Assembly (NCBI GenBank): GCA_017405065.1
Contig: JAFRBD010000089.1
Span: forward strand, 1 to 63,299
DNA length: 63,299 bases
From: Ruminococcus sp.
GTDB lineage: Bacteria > Bacillota > Clostridia > Oscillospirales > Acutalibacteraceae
Direction of reading: 5' to 3'
Positions 6,250-15,340 of this stretch are shown piece after piece. The position numbers and the translations under genes were made by a program. Position 1 is the stretch's first letter, and every line of letters starts with the position of its first letter. The notes beneath the pieces are model-generated. The model was not told the DNA's origin, did not search any database, and worked only from the letters and a program-made list of their open reading frames with translations.

Positions 6250-6540
6250 TTACGGCGCCTTGTCCTGGTCGTTCTGATTTTCTGCTTCACTTTGGCCATA
6301 AATCACGTCTCCCGTTCCTGACACGAACGCATTACCGATACCGGTATCGACCTCTTGCTCGATTTCAGTAGTTTCTACGACTTCCCATTGACTTTCGTAC
6401 CAGATCCAGGCGCCATTTGTTCCAGCCAGAAGAATAATCAACAGCAAGATAATAATCCAAAGCCGTTTGATTGTTTTTTCAAATGAGACCATAGCGGATT
6501 CAAAAGCGTACCGGGAAATCATATCTTCTTTAGCGTTCAT
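6250..6540 (-). CDS. Single-pass membrane protein, lysis cluster
   Basis: 96 residues with a strong membrane segment at about residues 28-48 (WIIILLLIILLAGTNGAWIW), then an acidic extracellular-looking C-terminus with EVDTGIGNAFVSGTGDVIYG. Such proteins are found beside holins in clostridial phages. It may be a spanin-like or holin partner, but function is unproven. The start overlaps the holin stop by 4 bp. Confidence 0.65.
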   Translation of the reverse strand: MNAKEDMISRYAFESAMVSFEKTIKRLWIIILLLIILLAGTNGAWIWYESQWEVVETTEIEQEVDTGIGNAFVSGTGDVIYGQSEAENQNDQDKAP

Positions 6541-6740
6541 ACGTCTTTATTATACTGCGCGGTGCTGATGCAGAGAATAGCGCCGAGGAAAGTACAGATC
6601 ACCATGATCGTCGCAGGAATTTCGGAGGCGTAAGGCAGGCTCCAAATTTTACTGAGGCCCGCCCACAGAGAGCCGCAGGCCGGAAGAACGATCACGACGA
6701 TCCATTTGAGTACGTCGTACACTTTGTTGGGAAGTTTCAT
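6537..6740 (-). CDS. Phage holin (Dp-1-like)
   Basis: From MKLPNKVYDVLKWIVVIVLP (residue 17 of the longer ORF), with two membrane spans, about residues 11-33 and 43-62, and a short charged C-terminus. The KLPNKVYDVLKW start is typical of the Dp-1-type phage holin family. It forms membrane holes that let the endolysin reach the wall. The true start is preceded by GGAAAGAAAAAG; the upstream 16 codons are excluded. Confidence 0.8.
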   Translation of the reverse strand: MKLPNKVYDVLKWIVVIVLPACGSLWAGLSKIWSLPYASEIPATIMVICTFLGAILCISTAQYNKDV

Positions 6741-6756
6741 TTTTCTTTTTCCTTTC

Positions 6757-7176
6757 TTATTTTGTCTTTTTAAGCGGCAACGCGTCAACGCCCTTCATAA
6801 GAGCGTCGGCGTCTCCGTTTCCTTCAAGCCCGTTATGATAGCTGCTATGCATATCGCGGAGGCGTTTACGGTCATCAAAATCAACTTCGCCGTCCGCAAT
6901 ATAACTTTGCGCTAAATAAATAATGCGATCCAAAAGTACGCATTTCATTGCCTCTCGAAGTGCGTTCATCTGAGCTGACATTTCATCTTGCTGTGTTCGC
7001 ATTTCTTCGATTGTCTTTGTCAGTTCTCCAATTTTGTCCGTCTTTTCTTCCTCCTTGTCCTCCTTCGCGGCTTTTCGCTCGGCTTTCCACTTCCAGCGGT
7101 CGTGGATCGCGTTTATGAGCGCGACGCCACCAGCCCCGCCGAGAAAGGCCAGAAGGAAGGTTTTTAGCACTTCCAT
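6757..7176 (-). CDS. Membrane-anchored coiled-coil protein
   Basis: 139 residues: an N-terminal membrane segment (about 5-24), a basic linker rich in Lys/Arg, a coiled coil (about 45-85) and a C-terminal helical region. It sits between endolysin and holin and is two bases past the endolysin stop. I infer an accessory lysis or envelope protein. No family is recognised. Confidence 0.7.
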   Translation of the reverse strand: MEVLKTFLLAFLGGAGGVALINAIHDRWKWKAERKAAKEDKEEEKTDKIGELTKTIEEMRTQQDEMSAQMNALREAMKCVLLDRIIYLAQSYIADGEVDFDDRKRLRDMHSSYHNGLEGNGDADALMKGVDALPLKKTK

Positions 7177-7177
7177 A

Positions 7178-8065
7178 CTAAATCACCCCCAGTAAGGCTT
7201 TTCTTGTGTCGTGTTCTGCTATGCCCGTGACCGGGAGATTGCGTTTTCTCTGAAACGATCGGACAGCCTCCTGCGTGAAGTTCCCGAAGATGCCGTCCGG
7301 CGTCTCTGCACCGCGCCAGTCGCGCTTACCGCCGCAGTTGTAGCCCTGGGCGATTAGCTCGCCCTGGAGAGCTTTGACCGGGTCGCCCGTGTCGCCGTGC
7401 ATGAGAACGGGAACACCCGAAATCGTGAACGTGTCAACTGCGGGCGCGCCCGGCTCTGGATCTGGCTCCGCAGGCGTCGGACCCGGCTGGGCTTCACTGT
7501 TGACCATAGCAATAAACCGCTCGGAAAGGGCTTCGTCGCCGTCCACAGGGCCGTTATAGCCCTCAATGCTGGCGTGGTCGGTATATTGCCATAGGTCGCA
7601 GGAAATCTTCGGTTTCATGCCCCACGAAGCCGCCCATACGATCACATCGTCGCCGAGGTATTTCGCGCCGGCTTTCGCCCATAGCTGCCCTGCGCTGCCG
7701 TAAGCCCCGGCAATATACCCGGCAGCTTTTACCTCATCGCAAAACGCTTTCACGACTGCCGTCAATGCGCTATCAGAAAGGGCGAGTTGCGCTCCGTCCT
7801 CCACGTCAATGTAAAGGCCGAGCGGGAGCTTTCTCCCTTTCAAAAGTTGGATTGCCCTCTTTGCTTCGCGCCTTGCCGCTTCTTCGGTGACAGCGTGTGA
7901 GAAAACATACGCGCCGACGGGTTTCTGACAAAGCGCATAAAACTCGTCAAAGCACGGGTCTGTCCACGTCTGCCCCTCCGCTATTTTGAAAATAGTGAAA
8001 TCAACCTTATTCAATGCGGCAGCAGTTATTCCATTTTGCCACGAGGAAATGTCAATACCTTTCAT
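7178..8065 (-). CDS. Endolysin: GH25 lysozyme with peptidoglycan-binding domain
   Basis: 295 residues. Residues 1-185 form a glycoside hydrolase family 25 domain (N-acetylmuramidase): MKGIDISSWQNG, GAYVFSHAV, LGLYIDVEDG with catalytic Asp/Glu, DLWQY. A Pro-rich linker (190-210) follows, then a C-terminal PG_binding_1 domain (VLMHGDTGDPVKALQGELIA, DGIFGNFTQEAVRSFQRKR). It cuts the glycan strand at the end of the lytic cycle. No signal peptide; export depends on the holin. Confidence 0.93.
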   Translation of the reverse strand: MKGIDISSWQNGITAAALNKVDFTIFKIAEGQTWTDPCFDEFYALCQKPVGAYVFSHAVTEEAARREAKRAIQLLKGRKLPLGLYIDVEDGAQLALSDSALTAVVKAFCDEVKAAGYIAGAYGSAGQLWAKAGAKYLGDDVIVWAASWGMKPKISCDLWQYTDHASIEGYNGPVDGDEALSERFIAMVNSEAQPGPTPAEPDPEPGAPAVDTFTISGVPVLMHGDTGDPVKALQGELIAQGYNCGGKRDWRGAETPDGIFGNFTQEAVRSFQRKRNLPVTGIAEHDTRKALLGVI

Positions 8066-8157
8066 ACGGCCTCCTTACGCACAAACATAAATGATGATAA
8101 TCTGTGAGCATCATTTGAGCCCTGCGGCAAGCTTGTTTTTGCTTCTGTGATGGTCAT
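8062..8157 (-). CDS. 31-aa ORF bridging to the endolysin
   Basis: ATG at 8157 overlaps the stop of the 8154 gene (ATGA), and its TGA overlaps the endolysin ATG (ATGA). The peptide reads MTITEAKTSLPQGSNDAHRL and so on. The double overlap suggests it is translated to hand ribosomes to the endolysin gene, although a ribosome site TAAGGAGG also lies inside it. No family known. Confidence 0.5.
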   Translation of the reverse strand: MTITEAKTSLPQGSNDAHRLSSFMFVRKEAV

Positions 8158-8366
8158 GCGTTCGCCTCATGCACATAGCACTCGTGCATGACAGGAAAGC
8201 CCTCTTCCGTGAACACGATGCAAGCGTGCTTCTCTACGTTCGATACGGCAGCGGCGGCGAGGACAGTATGAAACTTCGATTCTGCCGCGTTTCTGTCTGC
8301 GTAGGTTGCGGGCGTGACAACAGTGGTCGTGTTGCCGTTTGTCTGAGTTTCTACTACGATATACAT
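8154..8366 (-). CDS. Small tail-cluster protein, 70 aa
   Basis: 70 residues; starts MYIVVETQTNGNTTTVVTPA and contains a helix DRNAAESKFHTVLAAAAVSN. It resembles small proteins placed between fibre genes and lysis genes in clostridial phages. Function unknown. It is preceded by a ribosome site AAGGAG. Confidence 0.65.
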   Translation of the reverse strand: MYIVVETQTNGNTTTVVTPATYADRNAAESKFHTVLAAAAVSNVEKHACIVFTEEGFPVMHECYVHEANA

Positions 8367-8377
8367 TGCTATTCTCC

Positions 8378-8608
8378 TTACTCGTTAGGAATTGGGGTTT
8401 CCGAAACGTTCTGCCCGACAATCAACTGCTCGCCATGGGCGATGCTTTTGATTGCATAAAAGGCTTGCCAGCCTTCGACAATGCCATCGCCTTTTTCGTA
8501 ATTCTTTGAGGCGTAAAGCGGAGCGGGCGGATCTGCCTCGTCAATTATCTTGACAACGTCCTTCCCGCCGTTCGGGTATTCAGCGATCACTTCATAATGC
8601 CATTTCAT
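8378..8608 (-). CDS. Small tail-cluster protein, 76 aa
   Basis: 76 residues from MKWHYEVIAEYPNGGKDVVK, with GGAGG six bases in front; a longer upstream reading is rejected because it overlaps the fibre gene. The ATG overlaps the fibre-gene stop by 4 bp. The middle reads WQAFYAIKSIAHGEQLIVGQ. It may be a tail-fibre accessory. No family recognised. Confidence 0.65.
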   Translation of the reverse strand: MKWHYEVIAEYPNGGKDVVKIIDEADPPAPLYASKNYEKGDGIVEGWQAFYAIKSIAHGEQLIVGQNVSETPIPNE

Positions 8609-10539
8609 GCTTGCACCTCCGGCACACGTTTCCACATATAAACGACAAGATACGGCGGGAGCGAGCTGCCGTCCCCTGTGTTGCCGTGGTTGTGCGCTTG
8701 GCCTCCACCTGTTGCGAGAATGGGCGTGTTGCTTGACGCAGCATCCGAAAGTTGAGTGTACGACGCACAATAATTGTCATACTTTTGGTTGTGGCCGTAG
8801 CGCCATCCTTTCAGGCCGTGCGTGTGGCTTGGTATCTGGTTTACGGTCAGAGTGCAGTTTCCTGTCGTGTGCGCGTGGGTTGCGGAGCCGCCTGTATTTC
8901 CTGGCGTGTAAGTCGACCCAGCCGAGAGCAAGAATGTGTCCTCGATTTGCTCCCAAGTACCGCCAAAAAGCGCAGCGGGGCTGATGGAGTTGACAGACAT
9001 ATAAATCGATCCGACAGGGTAAATAAGATCCGCGATTGTACGCCCTCGGATCTTGAGCGTCCAGCCGTCCGCGATCTCGAGCGTTTTGTCGTATTCCGAG
9101 ACTTTTCCGATTGCGATGCCGCCGTTTTCGCCCGCGCCCCAATTCATGCGCGTGGAGGCGGTAGGAAGAACAAGCTCCGCGACCGCTGCGCTCTGCCCTG
9201 TCGAGAAATCATCCTCAAGGACGAGCTGCACGTTGTATGTGCTATTGGTGTCAACGGCTATCGGTTGAGAAACGCCCGTTTCCGTGTACGCGGAGAGCGT
9301 GATCGTCGCGGTAGACCATGACGAAGCGGAGATTTTTTTGTATTTGACCGTCAGCGTTTTCGCGTTCTGATTGCCGAGCGGTGATACCTCCACGGAATAA
9401 CCGACCGCCATGTAAGCCCCGGCGTTGTTTTCTGTTCCGTCTGCGTTGCAACGGTGAGCAGAAAAGGCGTTGATCTTTGGCGCGTCATAGTCGAAAATCT
9501 GAATGGTCGCGCTTGCGGTCGCCGTCTGCCCTCGGCTGTCCTTGATGGTCGCAGAAATGCCCGTGTTGCTCGCCGACAGGATAAAATCGGTCGTTGCCGG
9601 AGAGCTGGTATAATTCGCGCCGTTTGCCGTGATGCTCTGCGTGGCAAGCGTCGCTCCATAGGCCAGCGTCGGCGTGAGCGTGACGGTTATCTTGCTCTTG
9701 CCCTTGACAAACCGTCCGTACGTCGTGAGGTTGCCTGTCGGGTCTGTCGCGGCAATCGAAACGGACGGAGCAACGTCCGACGCTTTGAGCGTGAGCGTAC
9801 AAGTTGCGGTCGATTGGCCGAGCAACGTGTCGCCGTTGTACGTCTCGCAGATGATGGTCGCGGTCGCCGCCATTGCGTTCGTGATGAGCGGAGCGTAGGT
9901 CGCGAGAGCCGGTGTCCATGTCAGCGTCGGGTATGTCGATCCTTTGGTCATCACGGTCTCGGTATTACCCGCGCACGTCACCTTGATGGTGTGCGTGAAA
10001 TCAGCGTTAAACCGCGACAGCGTGATCGTGACAGGATCGCCGATGTAAGCGTCCGTCGCGGAGACAGTCGTGATGCGCGGGCGCTTCGTGAGCGCGACGC
10101 TTTTTGTCTCCGTGGTACGGATGCCGAAAACGCCGTATGTGGTGTTTTTTACACCGAAGCAGCTCCGATTGTCCGCGTTCGGCGTACCGCCTGTCAGAGA
10201 GACAGACATAGAGCCGGAGCCGTCATCGTTGAGCGGAATCCACACGACCGCGCTTGTGCCGCTTGACGAGATATAAGAATAGCTCGTAGAAAGCTGCACC
10301 TGATACGATCCACCGTTCATAGATAGGACGGTCGTCCCGTTGAAAGTGAGCGTACCATAGGCCACACTTGACCCAATATATCCGGCGGAAGTATAGATAT
10401 AAACGCCGTCCAGCCGCACTTTTGTGCGGTTGTTCACGAGGTCATATTCGACCTCCGTAAAGTCTACGCGGATATAGTTGGTCGGCGCGGAGCTGAATTT
10501 AGGGTTTCTGTAGCTGTCTGAAAAATATACGCTTCCCAT
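8605..10539 (-). CDS. Tail fibre / receptor-binding type protein (DUF859-like)
   Basis: 644 residues from MGSVYFSDSYRNP; GGAGG lies five bases upstream, so the 19 residues further upstream are excluded. The N-terminal half is rich in Thr/Ser/Tyr beta sheets like siphovirus DUF859 tail proteins, with Ig-like repeats (about 190-460). The C-terminus has the tail-collar/baseplate pattern YPVGSIYMSVN, LFGGTWEQIEDTF, HTHG, PPYLVVYMWKR. It is probably the host-binding fibre. The stop overlaps the next start. Confidence 0.8.
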   Translation of the reverse strand: MGSVYFSDSYRNPKFSSAPTNYIRVDFTEVEYDLVNNRTKVRLDGVYIYTSAGYIGSSVAYGTLTFNGTTVLSMNGGSYQVQLSTSYSYISSSGTSAVVWIPLNDDGSGSMSVSLTGGTPNADNRSCFGVKNTTYGVFGIRTTETKSVALTKRPRITTVSATDAYIGDPVTITLSRFNADFTHTIKVTCAGNTETVMTKGSTYPTLTWTPALATYAPLITNAMAATATIICETYNGDTLLGQSTATCTLTLKASDVAPSVSIAATDPTGNLTTYGRFVKGKSKITVTLTPTLAYGATLATQSITANGANYTSSPATTDFILSASNTGISATIKDSRGQTATASATIQIFDYDAPKINAFSAHRCNADGTENNAGAYMAVGYSVEVSPLGNQNAKTLTVKYKKISASSWSTATITLSAYTETGVSQPIAVDTNSTYNVQLVLEDDFSTGQSAAVAELVLPTASTRMNWGAGENGGIAIGKVSEYDKTLEIADGWTLKIRGRTIADLIYPVGSIYMSVNSISPAALFGGTWEQIEDTFLLSAGSTYTPGNTGGSATHAHTTGNCTLTVNQIPSHTHGLKGWRYGHNQKYDNYCASYTQLSDAASSNTPILATGGGQAHNHGNTGDGSSLPPYLVVYMWKRVPEVQA

Positions 10540-10540
10540 A

Positions 10541-12199
10541 TCAACCTCCGACCCATGTGAAGTCGAGCGAGCCGTTCGTGCGCGGAATAAAAGCAAAGTT
10601 GCCGAGAATCAGACGGCCGCCGACAGGGATGCGTAGCGTGATCGGCGCGACGAAATCCGAAGCCGTCCAGTACGTCATGGCCACGCCGTTGACGTAGATG
10701 CCGATGCGGTCGTTCTCGATCTTGAGCGTGACCTCGTTGCCGATTTCGCCGAGCGTGATCGTGCCGCCCGCCATCTGAATGTAAGATTGCAAGCTGTTGA
10801 ATTTTGCGTCTGCTTGCGCTTGAACGTCCCGCACGTCCTGTTGCAGATTTGAGAAGTCGATGCGGATGCCGTCGGCAGTCTGCTGCACGGTGGTCGCAAC
10901 AGCAGAGACGAGACCGTCCGTCTCGCCTTTGGTGTAATAGCTCTCCGTGACGGTGAGCATGATATTGCTCTCGCTCTGCTCGATTGCGCTCTGGTTGCGG
11001 CGCTCGACCTCCGCGATCTGCGTCGCGGTTTCAGCCGTGACATTTGCTTCAACGGTCTGCATGGCTGCTGTGATTTCACGCTGATTGGTCTCTGTCAGAC
11101 TGTACGTTGTCGCGCCAAGCGTCAGCGTGTTGTTTGCAGGGTTAAGTATGTCAAGCGTGATCTTCTTAACGAGATACCGGGCAAGAAGCCCGTGAGCGTC
11201 TGTGTGATAATCGTCAACAATGTCGACATACGTCCCGAGCGAAAACGTGTTGAAGTTATAGCCCGCTGCAGACAGGTCTGCTGCGGAGATCGTGACCGTG
11301 GACGGGATCTGACGTACTTCCGCGAGCTTTGCCGTTGCCTTCGCGAGCAAGTTCGTATCAACCGTCACGTCGTCCCATATCTCCCGGAGGACGATCCGAG
11401 CGCCAAATTGCGTTTCGGCCGCTTTTGAGTAAACAATGTCGCCATCTTTGCAAATATCGTCGGTCTCGCTGTCTGGGAGGCTTTCAATCGTAAGGCGTTG
11501 CTTTGTCGCTTCGTCCTGTTTGCCGAGAGGCAAGACAGCCGTCGCTATGTCCGCGCCCTTCCGCTCTGTTTTGAGAGCCAGCAGATTCAAGCCGAATTGC
11601 ACAGGCTGATTTGCCAGCACATCGAAATCCGCAAGATAATCCAGATAAACCGCGTCGCCGACATAGCGCGGGACAATATACCCGCCGAGCGTGTTCAAAA
11701 GCCCCTCTTTAAGGAGCGTCCAGGTGGACGAGTATTCCGTATCGGAGCGCGAAATATAACCATTCGGGTCGGTAACGGTTACGGTACCAACCACAAACTG
11801 ACGGTTTGACGGCTCTTGGGCATTGTGGCGGTTGATCAGAAAAGCAAAATAGTCTGCGGGCGTCGTATGCTCATCATCTACCGGAAACTGGAAAGGCCGC
11901 TGAATGCTGTCGTTCAGCCATGCCAGCGGCCCCTCGGTTATGACGTTTTTTCCGTTTTCCCAGCCGAGCTCATCGTCCAGGACGCGGCTCTTGGACACGA
12001 TCGCAGATCCGTTTCGGACAACGAGCGTGGGCTTGAGTTTCTTGATCTTGTCAAAGTTCGGGTGCTGCGGATAGATGTCGAACGTCAGCGTGTCGGCCTT
12101 GTTCAGCTCCCTGGTTAGCTTGAGCGCAGGAAGCTTATACGCCGGGAGGCGAGCGTCATAAAGAAGGTCGTTATCGCAATAGACAGACCAGAGACTCAT
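10541..12199 (-). CDS. Tail-associated endopeptidase / baseplate protein (Tal)
   Basis: 552 residues beginning MSLWSVYCDNDLLYDARLPA, of the Prophage_tail type. The N-terminal two thirds form the hub-like domain; residues about 385-470 are helical and coiled-coil-like (IAEVERRNQSAIEQSESNI), followed by a small beta domain (IENDRIGIYVNGVAMTYW). It likely forms the tail tip and may carry the peptidase that opens the wall. It overlaps the Dit gene by 4 bp. Function is from family resemblance. Confidence 0.8.
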   Translation of the reverse strand: MSLWSVYCDNDLLYDARLPAYKLPALKLTRELNKADTLTFDIYPQHPNFDKIKKLKPTLVVRNGSAIVSKSRVLDDELGWENGKNVITEGPLAWLNDSIQRPFQFPVDDEHTTPADYFAFLINRHNAQEPSNRQFVVGTVTVTDPNGYISRSDTEYSSTWTLLKEGLLNTLGGYIVPRYVGDAVYLDYLADFDVLANQPVQFGLNLLALKTERKGADIATAVLPLGKQDEATKQRLTIESLPDSETDDICKDGDIVYSKAAETQFGARIVLREIWDDVTVDTNLLAKATAKLAEVRQIPSTVTISAADLSAAGYNFNTFSLGTYVDIVDDYHTDAHGLLARYLVKKITLDILNPANNTLTLGATTYSLTETNQREITAAMQTVEANVTAETATQIAEVERRNQSAIEQSESNIMLTVTESYYTKGETDGLVSAVATTVQQTADGIRIDFSNLQQDVRDVQAQADAKFNSLQSYIQMAGGTITLGEIGNEVTLKIENDRIGIYVNGVAMTYWTASDFVAPITLRIPVGGRLILGNFAFIPRTNGSLDFTWVGG

Positions 12200-12828
12200 A
12201 AGCTCCCCTCCCGGTATTTGAACATGACCGTGCCGGAGGTCGTGACCGTGATCTCCGTATCGCCCTGTTCGAGAACGAGCTGCGGAATCAGTTGGTTATT
12301 TCCTACACTGATAGATACGCTGTTCCCGCTCCACGCGAGCGTGGCGGCAGCAGACGCCGAGACGTAAGGAACGACGGCCATGCGGCTGTTCGTAAGCGTT
12401 ACGGTACCGTTCCCGCTCTGTGTCTTTGTCGTTTCGGTCGCCTTGTACTTATACGGATCGGCATCAATCGTGATCGTCACACGGCCAGCGCCCTTGTAGT
12501 ACTCCCAGTCGCCGACCGTGATCCGGCCGACATAGTAGTAATCGTCGTCGTCCGAGAAAACGATGTTCATTTTTTGACCGTGCAGGGCGTTTTTGACGGA
12601 ACTATCCTGCTCCAGCTGGTCGCTCCACGGCTGGAGCGAAAGGAATATCAGGGTAATCGTGCGGCGTTCGTAGTGAACACCGCCGAACGCCTCGGTGAAG
12701 TCGAGCGTTTCGTCAGATCCCGGGACGGAGATTGTGGACACCTTCGGCGCGGGAGATCCGATCGTCTTTTGCGCTCCGATTAGATTAAGGCTTGCGCTCG
12801 TAACGCTGCCGAAAGTTACGCTAAAGAT
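12196..12828 (-). CDS. Distal tail protein (Dit), start probably non-standard
   Basis: Homology-like N-terminus SVTFGSVTSASLNLIGAQKT is in frame upstream of the first GTG (12741), so that GTG is too far downstream. No ATG, GTG or TTG lies between the upstream gene and this region. The only plausible start is ATC at 12828, with GGGAGG eight bases before it. From there 210 residues include VPGSDETLDFTEAFGGVHYERR and a beta-rich C-terminal domain. Dit forms the tail-tip hub ring. A sequencing error or start mutation is an alternative. Confidence 0.75.
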   Translation of the reverse strand: MFSVTFGSVTSASLNLIGAQKTIGSPAPKVSTISVPGSDETLDFTEAFGGVHYERRTITLIFLSLQPWSDQLEQDSSVKNALHGQKMNIVFSDDDDYYYVGRITVGDWEYYKGAGRVTITIDADPYKYKATETTKTQSGNGTVTLTNSRMAVVPYVSASAAATLAWSGNSVSISVGNNQLIPQLVLEQGDTEITVTTSGTVMFKYREGSL

Positions 12829-14753
12829 AGTCCTCGCCTCCCATAACCGTCCAGCTCACCGAGCTGGTTATCCATCTTTGTTCTAATTTTGCCAACAAGC
12901 CGGTCACCGTCAATGGTAGTCGGTTTTACCGCTTCAGGAAGGTACTGTTCAAGCAAAGCAACAATCGCATCTACGCGCTGTCTGAGAGCGTTGTTTCCTT
13001 CATCGGTTGCCAAGCGAATATCTTCCATCAGATTGGATTTTCCGTAAAGCACCTCGTCCCCAGCTTCGCCAGCGCCAAAAAGCGTCGCTTCCGTAAACAT
13101 GAACGGCTCATTCAAAGCCTTTCTGTTCCAAGTAACGGACAGTTTAGGAACGCTCGGAGGGTTGAGCGAGAAGCCACCTGTAATAGAGAATTTCGGCAGC
13201 TTGAGCGGAGGGAGAGACCACGAGAAGTTGAAGATGTTCTTGATAAAATCGACTGCGGCTTGGATCTTCTCTTTGATGCCGTCCATGACGCCGGAAATCT
13301 TCGACTTGATCCCGTCCCATACAGACGAGACCTTTGTTTTCACAGCATTAAAGCCGTTGGAAACAGCCGATTTCACGTTGTTGACGGCCCCAGTCACTTT
13401 ACTCGTTATACTCTCCCAAACTCCAGAGATCTTTGACTTGATTCCGTTCCAAATATCCGACGCTTTGGCCTTGATGCCATCCCAAGAGGCGGAAACGCTC
13501 GCCTTGATGCCGTCCCAAACTTCGGATGCTTTACCTTTGATCCAGCCCCAAGCTGCGGATATGCCTTCGCCCACCATGTGGATAAGTTTGATACCAGCTT
13601 CCTTCATGGCTGGCCACGCATTGGCAAATCCCGTTTTAATTGCTTCCCAAATAGCCGGTAAAGCTTCTACGATTTGAGGTATAGCATTGATAAGACCTGT
13701 AACCAATCCAGCAAACAGGGTGATTCCTGCTTCTATGATCTGCGGCAAAGCAGAAATTATAGCTGGTATGAGAGTTTCGATGATTTGCGGAAGCGACGTA
13801 GCCAAAGATTGAACTAAGCCAGTCGCAGCAGATATAATTCCCGGCAAAACACTGTCAACCAGCCCCGGCAATTTTTCACCAATAACAGGAGCGAGGTTTG
13901 CGATTACGTTGCCGATTCCGCTTAATGCCTGTTCCGCAACAGGCAGGATGTTCATAAACGCCGTTTCTGCGGAATCAGTCAGCGCTCCAAAATAAACGCT
14001 CAAATCAGCGTCTTTATCGCTGAAAGCGACAAGCAGATTCTTCCATGCCGCTTTTGTTGCCGCAAACGATCCGGCAATTGTAGTCGATGCCTCTTTTGCG
14101 GTCGTTCCGGCGATTCCCTGTTTTTCTTGGATCAGGTTGATAGCTTCAACAATGTCGCCGAAGTTCTCGATAGACAGATCTGCCGCCTTGCCGTTCGCCG
14201 CTGCGTATTCATTCGCATCAGCAATCAGCCGCTCCATTTCCGTCTTTGTGCCACCGTAGCCGAGCTTCAGGTTGTCGAGCATGGTGTAGTTCTGCTTCGC
14301 AAAGCCCTGATACGCAGCTTGAACAGAGGAAATGTCACCGCCGAATGTGTTGAAGTTGTCCGAAATGGCCCTCATGGCCTTGTCAGCCTGATCTGCGGCA
14401 GCAGCTGTATCTCCTCCATAACTCTGGATCAAAGCCGCTGCAAAGCTCGTACTTTGCTCCAGATACTGATTCGCGCTCATGCCGGCCGTCTGGTAGGCTT
14501 GCTGGGCGTACTGCATCATGGTTTGTGCGGCTTCTTTACCGAAGAGCTTTTGAACGCCTCCGGCAAGCTGCTCATACTCGGCGTATGCCCGAACAGATGA
14601 GGTTACCAATGAGACGACCGCTGCACCGCCAGCGGCGAGCGCCGCTCCCGTCACTTTGGCAAATTTTCCTATTGTTTTTCCAGTTTTTGATAGGCTGCTT
14701 TTGAATTCGCTGTCATTCAGTTTAATATCAGCTACAAGCTCAAATACGTTCAT
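12816..14753 (-). CDS. Tail tape measure protein
   Basis: 645 residues. Residues 30-60 are hydrophobic, and the early part (GVQKLFGKEAAQTMMQYAQQ, SFAAALIQSYGGDTAAAADQA) matches tape measure proteins. A hydrophobic helical stretch runs about 265-370. Then come repeats with WDGIKAKASDIWNGIKSKI-like units (about 410-500), and a C-terminal helical region. It sets tail length and may enter the host membrane. It overlaps the Dit gene by 13 bp. The start has AAAATG-type spacing with the preceding gene overlapped. Confidence 0.9.
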   Translation of the reverse strand: MNVFELVADIKLNDSEFKSSLSKTGKTIGKFAKVTGAALAAGGAAVVSLVTSSVRAYAEYEQLAGGVQKLFGKEAAQTMMQYAQQAYQTAGMSANQYLEQSTSFAAALIQSYGGDTAAAADQADKAMRAISDNFNTFGGDISSVQAAYQGFAKQNYTMLDNLKLGYGGTKTEMERLIADANEYAAANGKAADLSIENFGDIVEAINLIQEKQGIAGTTAKEASTTIAGSFAATKAAWKNLLVAFSDKDADLSVYFGALTDSAETAFMNILPVAEQALSGIGNVIANLAPVIGEKLPGLVDSVLPGIISAATGLVQSLATSLPQIIETLIPAIISALPQIIEAGITLFAGLVTGLINAIPQIVEALPAIWEAIKTGFANAWPAMKEAGIKLIHMVGEGISAAWGWIKGKASEVWDGIKASVSASWDGIKAKASDIWNGIKSKISGVWESITSKVTGAVNNVKSAVSNGFNAVKTKVSSVWDGIKSKISGVMDGIKEKIQAAVDFIKNIFNFSWSLPPLKLPKFSITGGFSLNPPSVPKLSVTWNRKALNEPFMFTEATLFGAGEAGDEVLYGKSNLMEDIRLATDEGNNALRQRVDAIVALLEQYLPEAVKPTTIDGDRLVGKIRTKMDNQLGELDGYGRRGLSLA

Positions 14754-14961
14754 TTTTACATACCTCTACGCCAGCGCGGGAAAGAATATCGTACGCGATT
14801 TCAATAGGCGACCTATTATCGACAGTTACAGGAAGTAAAGAATCATAATATCTGCGCACAATATATTTTCCTTGCGCTAAGGCCTGAATACTGTCGGTAA
14901 CATAAATGCGGTACGCTAATTCGCGACGAATACTTTCATACCGTGAATTAGCGTACCGCAA
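14740..14961 (-). CDS. Second tail-assembly chaperone segment (TAC-T type)
   Basis: 73 residues from a TTG at 14961 (MRYANSRYESIRRELAYRIY). No ribosome site is seen before the TTG. The same frame is open upstream to 15060, overlapping the end of the 14970 gene, so a -1 frameshift from it would give a longer fusion. It lies between the first chaperone and the tape measure gene, the usual place for the gpGT-type product. Function is from position and similarity. Confidence 0.6.
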   Translation of the reverse strand: MRYANSRYESIRRELAYRIYVTDSIQALAQGKYIVRRYYDSLLPVTVDNRSPIEIAYDILSRAGVEVCKNERI

Positions 14962-14969
14962 AAAGGGTT

Positions 14970-15326
14970 TTACTGCGCGACGTCCTCTGTATTCTCCGTA
15001 GGCGAGCCAGAGGGCGTCTGTTCCTCCGTCTGACCCGCAAAGGTAAAAAGCTGCGCGATATCAGGGTCATCAAAAAGTTCGATCAGCTTAGCGGGAAGCG
15101 TCAGCACATTGCAGTGATATTCTGTGGCCGGCACACCATCAAACGTCGCAAGAACGGACATTACTGCCCGCTTATGATTCTTGATAGCCAAGGCCACAGC
15201 GCGAAGTCTGCTGCCATCCTCCGCGGCTTTCCTCACTTCTGCATCAGCTAAGATCTCCGTGGCCGGCTCAATCAGATCCGCCAAGAGATCAAGAGCCGCT
15301 TCATCTTTGTAGTCAGACAGTTTCAT
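14970..15326 (-). CDS. Tail assembly chaperone (gpG-like)
   Basis: 118 residues (MKLSDYKDEAALDLLADLIE), with a helical middle (RLRAVALAIKNHKRAVMSVL) and the CNVLTLPAKLIELFDDPDIA stretch typical of siphovirus tail assembly chaperones. Placed directly before the tape measure protein, as expected. It may feed a -1 frameshift product with the downstream frame (see findings). It likely coats the tape measure protein during tail assembly. Confidence 0.75.
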   Translation of the reverse strand: MKLSDYKDEAALDLLADLIEPATEILADAEVRKAAEDGSRLRAVALAIKNHKRAVMSVLATFDGVPATEYHCNVLTLPAKLIELFDDPDIAQLFTFAGQTEEQTPSGSPTENTEDVAQ

Positions 15327-15340
15327 TTATTTACCTCCTA

